Assembly (NCBI GenBank): GCA_035540495.1
Contig: DATLGL010000057.1
Location: 1 to 46,098 of the forward strand
DNA: 46,098 nt
Direction of reading: 5' to 3'
Source: DASVEG01 sp035540495
GTDB taxonomy: Bacteria > Actinomycetota > Acidimicrobiia > Acidimicrobiales > CADCTF01
In this document: positions 20,579 through 29,900 of the stretch, piece after piece
How positions within the stretch are numbered: the first letter of the stretch is position 1
Layout: the number at the start of each line of letters is the position of its first letter
The notes under the pieces: model-generated
Seen by the model: only the letters and a program-made list of their open reading frames with translations
The model's database searches: none
Told to the model about the DNA's origin: nothing
Program-made: the position numbers and the translations under genes

Positions 20579-21376
20579 ATGGCGACGAAGAAGGCTGCGC
20601 CGGCGAAGAAGGCGGCGAAGGCAGTGGTCAAGCAGACGGCTGCCGTGAAGAAGAGTTCCGCGGCTGGCGCCAAGAAGGCTGCGCCGACGCCGAAGAAGGC
20701 GACACCGACGGTCAAGGCGGCGGGTAAGGCGTCGGGCAAGCAGCCTGCGGCGGCGACCGCGGCGGCGACCAAGGCGGCTGCTGCCGCGAAGAAGGCCGCC
20801 GCGAAGAAGCAGACCGCGCCGGCGAAGGCGTCGTCGCCGTCGAAGGTGGCGAAGAAGGCAGCCACCGCACCGGGGCCGGCGAAGAACGCAGCGGCACCCG
20901 CTACGAAGTCAGCGACGAAGAAGGTGGTCGAGGTTCCGAAGAAGGCAGTCGCCACCAAGGCGGCAGCACCTGCGAAGGCCGTGAAGAAGGCGCCCGCGAG
21001 CGACGCCGACAGGAAGTTCCTCGAGGAGCAGCGGGCGCTCCTGCTCGAGGAGCGGGAGCAGTACGAGAAGCAGGCAGCGGCGCTGAAGGCCGAGGCCGAC
21101 CAGCTCGCGGCCGAAGCCGAGGGCGAGAGCGAGTTCACCGAGGAAGGCGGCGACGTCGACTCGATGAGCGCTGAGCGCGAGCGCGATCTCGCGTTGGCGA
21201 GTCAGGCTCGGCAGAACATCGAAGAGATCGATCGCGCCCTGTCGAAGATCGACAACGGCACCTACGGCCTGTGCGAGCGCTGCGGCCAGCCGATCATGAA
21301 GGCCCGGCTGAAGGCGCTGCCTTACGCCGCGCTCTGCGTCGCCTGCAAGAGCGGGGGACTGTCGGCTCGGCGGTGA
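20579..21376 (+). CDS. TraR/DksA-type zinc-finger protein with H1-like Lys/Ala N-terminus
   Basis: 265 aa. Residues 1 to about 140 are a Lys/Ala-rich repetitive region (KKAAPAKKAAK-like), as in bacterial H1-like proteins. The remainder is a DksA/TraR module: a coiled coil (RKFLEEQRALLLEEREQYEKQ) and a four-Cys zinc finger CERCGQPI...LCVACK. The fusion resembles nucleoid-associated H1-like proteins joined to an RNA-polymerase secondary-channel-type domain. ATG 20579 has GGAAGGGG 7 nt upstream. TACCCT at 20543-20548 is a possible -10 without a well-spaced -35. GTGA overlap with lspA indicates an operon. Confidence 0.88.
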   Translation: MATKKAAPAKKAAKAVVKQTAAVKKSSAAGAKKAAPTPKKATPTVKAAGKASGKQPAAATAAATKAAAAAKKAAAKKQTAPAKASSPSKVAKKAATAPGPAKNAAAPATKSATKKVVEVPKKAVATKAAAPAKAVKKAPASDADRKFLEEQRALLLEEREQYEKQAAALKAEADQLAAEAEGESEFTEEGGDVDSMSAERERDLALASQARQNIEEIDRALSKIDNGTYGLCERCGQPIMKARLKALPYAALCVACKSGGLSARR

Positions 21377-21855
21377 ACCGCCGGCGGTTCCTGCTTGCGG
21401 CGGTCATCGTCGCGGCGATCCTCGTCGTCGATCAGACGACCAAGACGTGGGCGGTGAACGCGCTCGACGACGGGCCCGTCGACGTCTTCTGGACGTTGAG
21501 GTTCAACCTGTCGTTCAACAGCGGGTTCGCGTTCAGCATGGGCACCGGGCTGACACCGCTGATCACGGTGGCGGCGATCGTGCTCGTCGGCGCGTTGATC
21601 GCGTTCGCCCGCCACGCCACGAGCCCCCTGCTGTCGGTCGCGCTGGGGATGCTGCTCGGCGGTGCGATGGGCAACCTCGCCGACCGGTTGTTCCGCGGTC
21701 ACGATGGCGCCGTCGTCGACTTCATCGACTTCCAGTGGTGGCCGGTGTTCAACGTCGCGGACATCGGCATCTCGGTCGGCGCGGTGCTGATGATCGTCGC
21801 CAGCGTGATCGACGAGCGGCGCGAACGAGAACAGAGAACGCCGGCCGATGCGTGA
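21373..21855 (+). CDS. lspA: Lipoprotein signal peptidase LspA
   Basis: Signal peptidase II (160 aa), an intramembrane aspartyl protease that cleaves prolipoproteins after lipidation. Four hydrophobic helices are visible. Catalytic aspartates sit in GNLADRLFRG and FNVADIGISVG, and the conserved FNSGFAFSM motif is present. GTG 21373 overlaps the TraR/DksA stop; it overlaps rluD by 8 bp. Order DksA-lspA-rluD is common in bacteria. Confidence 0.96.
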   Translation: MNRRRFLLAAVIVAAILVVDQTTKTWAVNALDDGPVDVFWTLRFNLSFNSGFAFSMGTGLTPLITVAAIVLVGALIAFARHATSPLLSVALGMLLGGAMGNLADRLFRGHDGAVVDFIDFQWWPVFNVADIGISVGAVLMIVASVIDERREREQRTPADA

Positions 21856-22765
21856 GGAGATCCCCGCGCCGCTGGCAGGGGAGCGCATCGATCGGGTGGT
21901 GGCGATCCTGACCGGGCTCCCTCGCGCCGAGGTGGCCGCGATCATCGACGACGGCGGCGTGCGCATCGCGGAGCAGGTGGTGACCAAGCCGAGCCGGCGG
22001 GTCCGCGAGGGAGACGTCGTCGACGTCGAGGTGCCGGAGCGACCCGGCGCGCAGGTGCCTACCGCCGACGCGTCGGTGGAGTTCGACATCGTGCACGCCG
22101 ACGACCACGTGATCGTCGTCGACAAGCCGGCCCACCTCGTCGTGCATCCGGGGGCGGGCAACCGCGAACGCACACTGGTGTCGGGGTTGCTGGCCCGGTT
22201 CCCCGATCTCGCGTCACTCGACACGGGCGACAGCGATCGTCCCGGCATCGTCCACCGCCTCGACGCCGGCACGAGCGGCCTGCTCGTGGTCGCCCGCACC
22301 GTCGACGCCTACCACGACCTCGTTGGGCAACTCACCGAGCGTTCGGTCGAGCGGCGGTATCGCGCGCTGGTCCTCGGCCACGTGGAGCCACGGGCGGGGA
22401 TGGTCGACGCTCCGATCGGGCGCAGCGAGGGTGATCCGACGCGCATGACCGTGAGCGCATCGGGCCGTGAGGCGCGAACGGGCTACGAGGTCGACGCCAT
22501 CTACACCGAACCGGTTCCGACGTCGGAGCTGCGCTGCAGGCTCGAGACCGGCCGGACGCATCAGATCCGCGTCCACTTCGCGGCCATCGGTCACGCCGTC
22601 GTCGGCGACGACCGGTACGGGGGCGGCCGTCCGGCGTTCCCGCTCGACCGTCCGTTCCTCCACGCTGAGGAGCTCGCGTTCGACCACCCGGCCACGGGGG
22701 AGCGGGTGCGGTTCACGTCGCCGCTGCCGGACGACCTCAGCACCGTGCGACGCTCGCTCGCCTGA
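21848..22765 (+). CDS. rluD: Pseudouridine synthase RluD family
   Basis: 305-aa enzyme isomerising uridine to pseudouridine in large-subunit rRNA. An N-terminal S4 RNA-binding domain (ERIDRVVAILTGLPRAEV) precedes the catalytic domain with HRLDAGTSGLL, where D139 is the catalytic aspartate, and GRTHQIRVHF. ATG 21848 lies within the end of lspA. It ends only 15 bp from the stop of the convergent Rrf2 gene. Confidence 0.94.
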   Translation: MREEIPAPLAGERIDRVVAILTGLPRAEVAAIIDDGGVRIAEQVVTKPSRRVREGDVVDVEVPERPGAQVPTADASVEFDIVHADDHVIVVDKPAHLVVHPGAGNRERTLVSGLLARFPDLASLDTGDSDRPGIVHRLDAGTSGLLVVARTVDAYHDLVGQLTERSVERRYRALVLGHVEPRAGMVDAPIGRSEGDPTRMTVSASGREARTGYEVDAIYTEPVPTSELRCRLETGRTHQIRVHFAAIGHAVVGDDRYGGGRPAFPLDRPFLHAEELAFDHPATGERVRFTSPLPDDLSTVRRSLA

Positions 22766-22780
22766 CGATCGACCGAGCGG

Positions 22781-23248
22781 CTATTCGACGAGGTCGTCGA
22801 GGGGCACGACGGGGCTGCGCAGGTCGCGAGCCTGGGCGACCATGTCGGCGAGGGTGAACGAGTCGAGATGGGCCCGCATGTGGCGTCCGACCTGCGACCA
22901 CACCGCGAGCAGCACGCACTGGCCCTCGTGGTCGCACGCCCCGTTCTGGTGGGGCTCGCCGAAGTCGCCGACGACGATCGGCCCGTCGACGGCGCTCACG
23001 ATCTGGCCCAGCGTGATGTCCGCAGGATCGCGCGCGAGGACGTAGCCGCCACCCACGCCTCGCTTCGAACGGACGAGGCCGGCGCCCTTCAAGGCGAGCA
23101 GGATCTGCTCCAGATACGGCTGCGGGAGCCCCGTTCGCTCCGCGATGTCGCGAACCGACGTCGGGCCGCTCTCGTCGACGTGCAGCGCCAACGACAGCAG
23201 AGCCCGGCTCGCGTAGTCGCCGCGGGTCGAGACCTTCACCACGGCCAT
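22781..23248 (-). CDS. Rrf2-family transcription regulator
   Basis: 155 aa with an N-terminal winged helix-turn-helix (STRGDYASRALLSLALH...LPQPYLEQILLALKGAGLVRSKRGVGGGYVLAR). Many relatives (IscR, NsrR) bind an Fe-S cluster through three Cys. Here only two are present in that region, as C-x5-C (ACDHEGQC), and the site expected for a further ligand is occupied by Val/Trp residues. It may therefore sense through a different or incomplete site, or be of the cysteine-metabolism (CymR) type. Its targets are unknown; the gene is divergent from a histidine kinase, a possible local target. Confidence 0.88.
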   Translation of the reverse strand: MAVVKVSTRGDYASRALLSLALHVDESGPTSVRDIAERTGLPQPYLEQILLALKGAGLVRSKRGVGGGYVLARDPADITLGQIVSAVDGPIVVGDFGEPHQNGACDHEGQCVLLAVWSQVGRHMRAHLDSFTLADMVAQARDLRSPVVPLDDLVE

Positions 23249-23263
23249 CGTACGTTGGGGCTG

Positions 23264-23269
23264 TACGGT
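23264..23269 (+). promoter_or_regulatory. -10 element for the histidine kinase operon
   Basis: TACGGT ends 7 nt before GTG 23277, consistent with a leaderless mRNA. The identical hexamer at the same spacing is found before the exonuclease gene on the - strand at 39505-39510. Confidence 0.5.
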
Positions 23270-23276
23270 TGGCGGT

Positions 23277-24005
23277 GTGACGCCCGGGGTCCAGGCCTCT
23301 CAGACGTCCGACTCCGACTCGGACGAGCTCGAGCGTCGCCTCCGTGAGGTCGACGCGCTGCGCCGGCGCGTGCTCAACGTGATCCCGCACGCGCTGCGTA
23401 CGCCCATCACGACCTTCCGCGGGCTCGCCGAGGCGCTTCCCACCGCGAGCGAGGACGACATCCGCACGTCGATCACGCCGGCCCTGCGGCGGCTGGCGGC
23501 GCAGGCCGAGCGGCTCCTCGACGACATGCTCCTCGCAGCCGGTCTCACCACGACGCTCCCGACCAGCGAGCGGGTCGGGACGATGGTCCGTCCGGTCGTC
23601 GACGACGTCTGGGCCGAGGTCGGCGGCGGCGCGCCGTTGGTGTTCGAGGGCGACGACGACGCCGCGGTGCTCGCGCCCGCAGGCTCGTTGTCGAAGATGC
23701 TCGTTCACGTGCTCGACAACGCGGCCAAGTACGGCGACGGCACCACCACGGTGAAGGTGGTCCAGCCGGGCGACGGCTCCGGGTCGACGGCGATCGTCGT
23801 CGATTCGCCGGGCGCCGAGATCACCGAGATCGAGCTGCTTGGCCAGCCGTTCTTCCGCGCCGAGGCCGCGGTGATGCGCTCGCCAGGCCTCGGGGTCGGC
23901 ATCGCGGTCGCCCGTGCACTGGCCGAACATGCGCGCGGGAGCCTCACCGTCGAGGCGCGCGACGGCGGAGGTCTGATCACGACGATCGAGCTGGAGGCGG
24001 TGTGA
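23277..24005 (+). CDS. Soluble histidine kinase lacking a sensor domain
   Basis: 242 aa, no membrane segment and no recognisable sensor, only about 25 residues ahead of the dimerisation helix. The HisKA-like H-box contains H38 (IPHALRTPI), and the N-box is VLDNAAKYG. The G-box SPGLGVGIAVARAL follows. ATP-binding seems complete but short. GTGA overlap with the receiver gene downstream makes a cognate pair likely. With no sensor, input would come from a partner protein. Start GTG is supported by the leaderless -10. Confidence 0.85.
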   Translation: MTPGVQASQTSDSDSDELERRLREVDALRRRVLNVIPHALRTPITTFRGLAEALPTASEDDIRTSITPALRRLAAQAERLLDDMLLAAGLTTTLPTSERVGTMVRPVVDDVWAEVGGGAPLVFEGDDDAAVLAPAGSLSKMLVHVLDNAAKYGDGTTTVKVVQPGDGSGSTAIVVDSPGAEITEIELLGQPFFRAEAAVMRSPGLGVGIAVARALAEHARGSLTVEARDGGGLITTIELEAV

Positions 24006-24385
24006 CGGGCGACGTGATCTCGGTGGTCATCGCCGACGACGAGCCCGACGTCCGCCTCCTCCTCCGCCTGCAACTCGAGACGGTCGATGGCGTCGAGGTG
24101 GTCGGCGAAGCCGCGGACGGCGTCGAGGTCATCGAGGTGTGCAGGAAGCTCCGTCCCCGTGCCGTGGTGATGGACCTCCTCATGCCGAAGATGCTCGGGA
24201 TCCACGCCATCGAGGAGATCCGCCGCGACATCCCGAACATCGCCGTGGTGGCCTACACCGCCACGGCAGGCGAGTTCGTGCGGCAGGAGATGGAGCGGCT
24301 CGAGGTTCCGCTCCTCTTGAAGAGCGGCGACATCCGAGCCCTCGTCGACGCCATCCGATCGAGCCTCGCCCGCGTCGTCGAGTGA
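24002..24385 (+). CDS. Single-domain response regulator
   Basis: 127-aa CheY-like receiver without an output domain. The acidic pocket is DDE near the N-terminus, the phospho-acceptor is D58 in VVMDLLMP, the switch Thr lies in VAYTATAG, and the conserved Lys is in LLKSGD. GTG 24002 overlaps the kinase stop, and its own stop overlaps the phosphodiesterase gene. Output must be by protein interaction, perhaps with a neighbour-encoded enzyme or in a phosphorelay. Confidence 0.9.
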   Translation: MTGDVISVVIADDEPDVRLLLRLQLETVDGVEVVGEAADGVEVIEVCRKLRPRAVVMDLLMPKMLGIHAIEEIRRDIPNIAVVAYTATAGEFVRQEMERLEVPLLLKSGDIRALVDAIRSSLARVVE

Positions 24386-25506
24386 GCGCGATCGAGGTCG
24401 AGGCAGCGCCCGACCGACCGGTCGTGCCCGACTACGCGGGCGCGTGCATCGCGAGCATCATCCCTGCGCTGCTCGAGCCGGGGCGTCCTGCGCCATGGCT
24501 TCCGGACGTCGTGCGCGGCGCGAGCCAGATCGTGCTGCTGGTGCTCGACGGTCTCGGGTGGATGCAGCTGAGGGAGCGGGCCCACGTTGCACCCACGCTC
24601 GCTGCGATGGAGGGCGGGCCGGTCACCTCCGTCGCGCCGACCACCACGTCGGCTGCCCTCACGTCCATCACCGTCGGGGAGCCGCCCGGTTCGCACGGCG
24701 TCGTGGGCTATCGCGTCCACGTCGGTGAGCGGCGAGTGCTGAACGTCCTCCGTTGGCGCATCGGTGACGTCGACGGCACCGGCATCGTCGATCCGCGGGT
24801 GTTCCAGCCGCGGCGCCCGTTCGACGGTCGACGCGTGCCCGTCGTGACGAAGGCGGAGTTCGACCACGGCGGCTTCACGACCGCCCTCCTCGGCGGCGCA
24901 GGCATCGTCGGGTACCGGATGCCGTCGACGATTCGCGTCGAGGTAGCCCGGCTCCTCGCCGCAGGCGAACCTCTCGTGTACGCGTACTACGACGGCGTCG
25001 ACAAGATCGCCCACGCCCACGGGTTCGGCGACCACTACGACGCCGAACTGGCGACGACCGACCGCCTCGTCGCCGACGTCGCCGCCTCGCTCCCACCCGG
25101 CGCAGCTCTCCTTGTCACCGCCGACCACGGGCAGGTCGACGTCGGTGACCGCATCGTCGAGTTCGACCCCGAGCTCCTCGACCACCTGGAGCTCATGAGC
25201 GGCGAGGGCCGCTTCCGGTGGTTGCATGCTCGTGCGGGTCGGGCCGGCGACGTGGCTGATGCTGCTCGTCAGCTCGAGCGCGACGGACTGGCGTGGGTGC
25301 GCACGCGTGACGAGGTGCTCGCCGACGGTTGGTTCGGCCCGACGGCGTCGGCTGCCGCGCGCGACCGCTTCGGCGACGTGCTCGTGGCGGCGCGAGCGCC
25401 GGTGTCGTTCCGGGACCCGGCCGAGCACGACTTCGCGCTGGTCTGCCGGCACGGGTCGCTCACGGCCGACGAGATGTGGGTTCCTCTCGTCGGGACAGCC
25501 GGGTAG
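24382..25506 (+). CDS. Type I phosphodiesterase/nucleotide pyrophosphatase family protein
   Basis: 374 aa, alkaline-phosphatase superfamily. The first metal Asp is in LLVLDGLGW, the probable nucleophile Thr in VAPTTTSAALTS, followed by GSHGVVGYR, YYDGVDKIAHAHG and TADHGQVDV metal ligands. It has no signal peptide, so is probably cytosolic. Substrate is unknown. GTG 24382 overlaps the response-regulator stop, so it is co-translated with a kinase/receiver pair, an unusual partnership that suggests functional linkage. Confidence 0.88.
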   Translation: MSAIEVEAAPDRPVVPDYAGACIASIIPALLEPGRPAPWLPDVVRGASQIVLLVLDGLGWMQLRERAHVAPTLAAMEGGPVTSVAPTTTSAALTSITVGEPPGSHGVVGYRVHVGERRVLNVLRWRIGDVDGTGIVDPRVFQPRRPFDGRRVPVVTKAEFDHGGFTTALLGGAGIVGYRMPSTIRVEVARLLAAGEPLVYAYYDGVDKIAHAHGFGDHYDAELATTDRLVADVAASLPPGAALLVTADHGQVDVGDRIVEFDPELLDHLELMSGEGRFRWLHARAGRAGDVADAARQLERDGLAWVRTRDEVLADGWFGPTASAAARDRFGDVLVAARAPVSFRDPAEHDFALVCRHGSLTADEMWVPLVGTAG

Positions 25507-25513
25507 GGGTTCA

Positions 25514-25519
25514 TAGGAT
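25514..25519 (+). promoter_or_regulatory. -10 element for leaderless bpa
   Basis: TAGGAT ends 7 nt before ATG 25527. This favours ATG 25527 over the in-frame ATG at 25518, which the hexamer overlaps. Confidence 0.45.
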
Positions 25520-25526
25520 GAGCGCG

Positions 25527-26060
25527 ATGCCCGACTCCTCGACCAGCACCGATTCGGCCGCCGGGCCCACGGCGTTGACGCCCGACGTCGAGCACACCTC
25601 GGCTGCGATGCCAGCGACGCCGGAGGCCGCGGAGGCGGAGGCGGCTGCGTCCGACGACGGCCCGACCGAATCGATCTCGCAGCCGGCCAAGGTGATGCGC
25701 ATCGGGTCGATGATCAAGCAGCTCCTCGAGGAGGTGCGGCAGGCTCCGCTCGACGAGGCTGGTCGGGCCCGCCTGGCCGACATCTACGAGTCGTCCGTGA
25801 AGCAGCTGAGCGAGGTCATCTCGCCCGATCTGCAGGACGAGCTCCAGAAGCTCGCGGCCCCGTTCGACGACGAGACGCCGAGCGAGGCCGAGCTACGAGT
25901 CGCCCAGGCGCAGTTGGTCGGGTGGCTCGAGGGCCTGTTCCACGGGATCCAGGCGACGCTGTTCGCGCAGCAGATGGAAGCGCGTCAGCAGCTCGAGGAG
26001 CTCCGCCGCCGCAGCCTTCCGGCGGCGAGCGAAGAGGTCCGCCCCGGTACCTACCTGTAG
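25527..26060 (+). CDS. bpa: Bacterial proteasome activator Bpa
   Basis: 177 aa. ATP-independent ring-shaped activator that opens the gate of the 20S proteasome for unfolded substrates. The core helical domain is highly recognisable (SQPAKVMRIGSMIKQLLEEVRQAPLD, RVAQAQLVGWLEGLFHGIQATLFAQQMEAR). The C-terminus is GTYL; actinobacterial Bpa usually ends GQYL, the motif that docks into proteasome pockets, so this is a conservative variant. An acidic disordered N-terminus of about 50 residues precedes the core. No proteasome genes are in the window. It ends with a 10-bp tail-to-tail overlap with the GGDEF gene. Confidence 0.93.
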   Translation: MPDSSTSTDSAAGPTALTPDVEHTSAAMPATPEAAEAEAAASDDGPTESISQPAKVMRIGSMIKQLLEEVRQAPLDEAGRARLADIYESSVKQLSEVISPDLQDELQKLAAPFDDETPSEAELRVAQAQLVGWLEGLFHGIQATLFAQQMEARQQLEELRRRSLPAASEEVRPGTYL

Positions 26061-26965
26061 GGGTCGGTCGCGACCACCTTGTTGCGACCGGCCTCCTTCG
26101 CCTGCGCGAGCGCCTGCTCCGCCAGCCGGAGCTGACGGTCGATGTCGTCGCCGCGTCCGGTGGCGCACCCGATCGAAACCGTGACGAGCACGTCCCGACC
26201 GGCGCTGAGCGGGATCGGCGTGCCGCCGATCGCCTCGCGGATGCGCTCACCGAGCCGCCACGCGCCGTCGAGATCGGTGTTGGGCGCGACGACGAGGAAC
26301 TCCTCGCCACCCCACCGTCCGGCCATGTCCTCGCCCCGGAGGACATGGGACAGACGCGACGCCGCCACCCGCAACACCTCGTCGCCGGCGGCGTGGCCCT
26401 CCGTGTCGTTCAACCGGCGGAAGTGGTCGATGTCGACGACGAGGCACGACATCGGGTGGTTGTGACGCCGGGCCGCGCTCATCGCCATCGACAGGTGCTC
26501 GTCGATGTGGCGGCGGTTCGCGAGGCCCGTGAGCTGGTCGGCCCGTGTCACCTCCTGGAGCTCAGCCCGGCACGCCCTGAGGTCTTGCTGCACTCGCGCG
26601 ATCCGCAGTGATGTGCGCACCCGAGCGGCCAGCTCGGCGGCCTGCACCGGCTTGCGGAGGAAGTCGGTCGCTCCCAGCTCGAGCGCGCGCACCGCGTCGT
26701 CCGCGGCGTCGCGTGCGGTGAGCACGATGATCGGGATCTCGCCGAAGCGCTCGTCGTCGGCGAGCGCGCGAAGCACCGCGAAGCCGTCGAGATCCGGCAT
26801 CTCGATGTCGAGCAGCACGACGTCGAGCGGTTCGATCCGCAGCTGATCGAGCGCGGCGCGCCCGTCGCTCGCTTCGAGCACGTCGTGGCCGTCGTTGGCC
26901 AGCTGGCCGACGACGAGGCCTCGGATGATGGGGTCGTCGTCGACGACGAGAACTCGTCCTCTCAT
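26051..26965 (-). CDS. Response regulator with GGDEF diguanylate cyclase output (PleD-like)
   Basis: 304 aa. An N-terminal receiver (DDDP acidic pocket, acceptor Asp in VVLLDIEMPD, Lys in LRKPV) is joined to a GGDEF domain that makes cyclic di-GMP from two GTP. The active site reads GGEEF (catalytically competent), and RGED five residues upstream matches the RxxD inhibitory site, so product feedback is expected. Start ATG 26965 overlaps the hybrid kinase stop (ATGA), tying the two as a signalling operon. Confidence 0.94.
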   Translation of the reverse strand: MRGRVLVVDDDPIIRGLVVGQLANDGHDVLEASDGRAALDQLRIEPLDVVLLDIEMPDLDGFAVLRALADDERFGEIPIIVLTARDAADDAVRALELGATDFLRKPVQAAELAARVRTSLRIARVQQDLRACRAELQEVTRADQLTGLANRRHIDEHLSMAMSAARRHNHPMSCLVVDIDHFRRLNDTEGHAAGDEVLRVAASRLSHVLRGEDMAGRWGGEEFLVVAPNTDLDGAWRLGERIREAIGGTPIPLSAGRDVLVTVSIGCATGRGDDIDRQLRLAEQALAQAKEAGRNKVVATDPYR

Positions 26966-29900
26966 GCCTGCCCGCTCCACTCCTGTCGCAGCCGCTCGAT
27001 GGCGATCGGTAGATCGATCCGCAGTCGCTCGACTTCTCGCGCCAGTTCGTCGATCATCGGCTCCGCCGCGCCGATGTCGCCTTCGCGTCCGCGCTCTTCG
27101 AGGTCGCGAGACAGGTCGGACACGAGCCGGGCGCCGAAGTAGAGCGAACTGCCCTTCAGTCGGTGGGCCGACCTGCGGATCGTGTCGGCGTCGCGATCGG
27201 AGAACGCGCTGCGCAGCTCGGTGACACGTTCGGCCGCCTCGTTGACGAACGACTCCCGCAGGCGGTCGAGCACGCCCTTCGAGCCGTCGGGATCCAGCTC
27301 CACCAGCGTTCGCAACGCGGCGTCGTCGAGGTCGGCGCCGGAGGAGGTGGGCTCGGCGACGTGGCTCCCATCGGGCCCGCCGCTCCCGTCGATCCCAACG
27401 CTTCCGTCGGTCCCGTCGGTCCAGCGGTTCACGGTGGCGAGGAGCTCGTCTTCTCGCACCGGCTTCGTCACGACGTCGTCCATCCCGACCGCGAAGCACC
27501 GGTCGACGTCCTCCCTCGTCGCGGCGGCGGTCAGACCGATGATCGGCAGGCGTCGAGCGCCGCCGGCCTCACGCCGCCGCAGCTCCTGGGTCGCTTCCCA
27601 GCCGTCCATCTCCGGCATCTGGACGTCCATCAGCACGGCGTCGTAGTGCGCCTGCTCGAGCAGCAACAGCGCCTCGATGCCGTTGCCCGCGGTGTCGACG
27701 CGGTGGCCCGACTTCTCGAGGAGGTACGCGGTGATCCGGAGGTTCACCGGGTTGTCGTCGACGACGAGCAACCGCGCCGCACGCCCCGTCTCCACGAGCG
27801 GTCCTTCCTCCGGTGCCGCCGTCTCCGCTCCCATCGCCGTCGTCAGGAGCGTGTAGAGCGCTCCGCGGCGGATCGGCTTGGTGATGTATCCGCTGATGCC
27901 GGCCCGGCGAGCCGAAGCTGCCTCGTGTCGCGACGCAGCAGACGTGAGCATGACGAGTCGGAGCGCCGACGTGTCCGGGTCGTTCGACAGGTGGGTTGCG
28001 AGCGCTATGCCGTCCATGTCCGGCATGTGGAAGTCGAGGAGCGCGATGTCGTACGGGGTGCCGCTCCGCGCTTCGGCCTTCGCCTTGGCGAGCGCCTCCC
28101 GCGGAGAAGCAACGGCCTCACCCTTCATCCCCCACCGGTCGATCATCTCGCACAGCACGCGCCGGTTGACCTCGTTGTCGTCGACGATCAGGGCTCGGAG
28201 TCCGGCGAGGTCGGGGCGTGGGGTGAACGGCTCCGGGGTGGTCGTCGACGGCCGGAGGGGCAGCACGAACCAGAACGTGCTTCCGCGCCCGGGTTCGCTG
28301 TCGACACCGATCTCTCCGCCCATCAGCTCGACCAGCTGCCGCGAGATGGTGAGCCCGAGGCCGGTGCCGCCGAACCGGCGAGTGGTCGAGGTGTCGGCCT
28401 GGACGAACGGCGCGAACAGCCGGTCGCAGACGTCGGGATCGATCCCGATGCCGGTGTCGACGACCTCGAACCGGAGGCGTGATGGAGCTGCGTGGTCGTG
28501 GCCGACCCGCACCAGGACCTCGCCTCGCTCGGTGAACTTCACCGCGTTGCTCAACAAGTTCGTGAGCACCTGACGGATGCGGCTCGGGTCACCGCGGACG
28601 TAGTCGGGCACGTCACTGTCGACCTCGAGGAGGAGCTCGAGGTCCTTGCCGTGCGCGGTCTCTGCGAGCAGCTCGGCGACCTGCTCGACCGTCGTCCGGA
28701 TGTCGAAGTCGATCTCCTCGATGTCGAGCTTGCCCGCCTCGATCTTCGAGAAGTCGAGGATGTCGTTGATGATCGTGAGGAGCGACTCGCTCGACGAGCG
28801 GATCGTCTCGACGAACTCGCGCTGCTCCGCGTCGATGTCGGTGTCGAGCAGGAGCGAGGTCATGCCTATGACCCCGTTCATCGGCGTCCGGATCTCGTGG
28901 CTCATGTTCGCGAGGAAGGCGGACTTCATGCGATTGGCCTCGAGCGCTGCGTCGCGAGCGGCCGCGAGGTCCCGTTGCGCGATGAGCCGCTCGCTGATGT
29001 CGCGGAACGTGACGACGGCACCGGTGACCTCGCCGTCGGCCCGGACGGGGAACGCGACGTACTCGACGGGGATCGAGGTGCCGTCGCTTCGCCACCACAC
29101 CTCGTCGTCGACGCGCACCTCGACGCCGTCACGCACCGCTCTGAGCGTGGGGCACTCGTCCTCGGGATACGGCGTGCCATCGGCCTTCGTGTGGTGGATG
29201 ACCTCGTGGGTCGCCCGCCCGAGGAGGTCGTCGGCCGCATATCCGAGGATCTGCCCGCCTCGAGGGTTCACGAAGGTGCACCTGCCCTCACGATCGAGCC
29301 CGAGGATCCCGTCGCCGGCCGACTCGAGGAGGAGGCGCTGGCGCTCCTCTGCGGCCCGCACACGGAAGTCGGCGCTGCTCTGGCGGCGCAGGAGGAAGGT
29401 CAACAGCCCGAGTCCGCCGAGCACCGCCAGAGCCAGCACACCGGCGATCGTCAGCACGCCGCGACGCAAGGGTGCGAGGTGGGAGAACACCTCGCTCTCC
29501 GGGATGCGAGACGTGACCGTCCAGCCGAGGCGCTCGATCGGGGCGTGGGAGTTCATGATCGAGTCGGCTCGTCGCACCGACGTCCGCCCTTCGAGCGCGG
29601 CGGCGATGCCCGCGTCGCCGCCTGCGTCGTCGAGCGGCTCGTACAGATCGCCCGGAGCAGCGAGCACCCGGCCGCGCTGGTCGGTCACGATGAGCTCGAA
29701 GCCCTGCTGCTGCTCGAAGCGGTGGACGAACTGCTGGACGTCGTCGAGCGCGTAGCCCGCGCCGATGAAGGCGATGATGGTTCCCGTCTCGTCGACCATC
29801 GGGGTGGCGACGCCGACCACGAGGGGGTTCCCCGTGACGATGCCGACGAACCCTTCCGAGACGTACGTGCGGGCCGCTTCCGTGACGCCCGCGAACCAGT

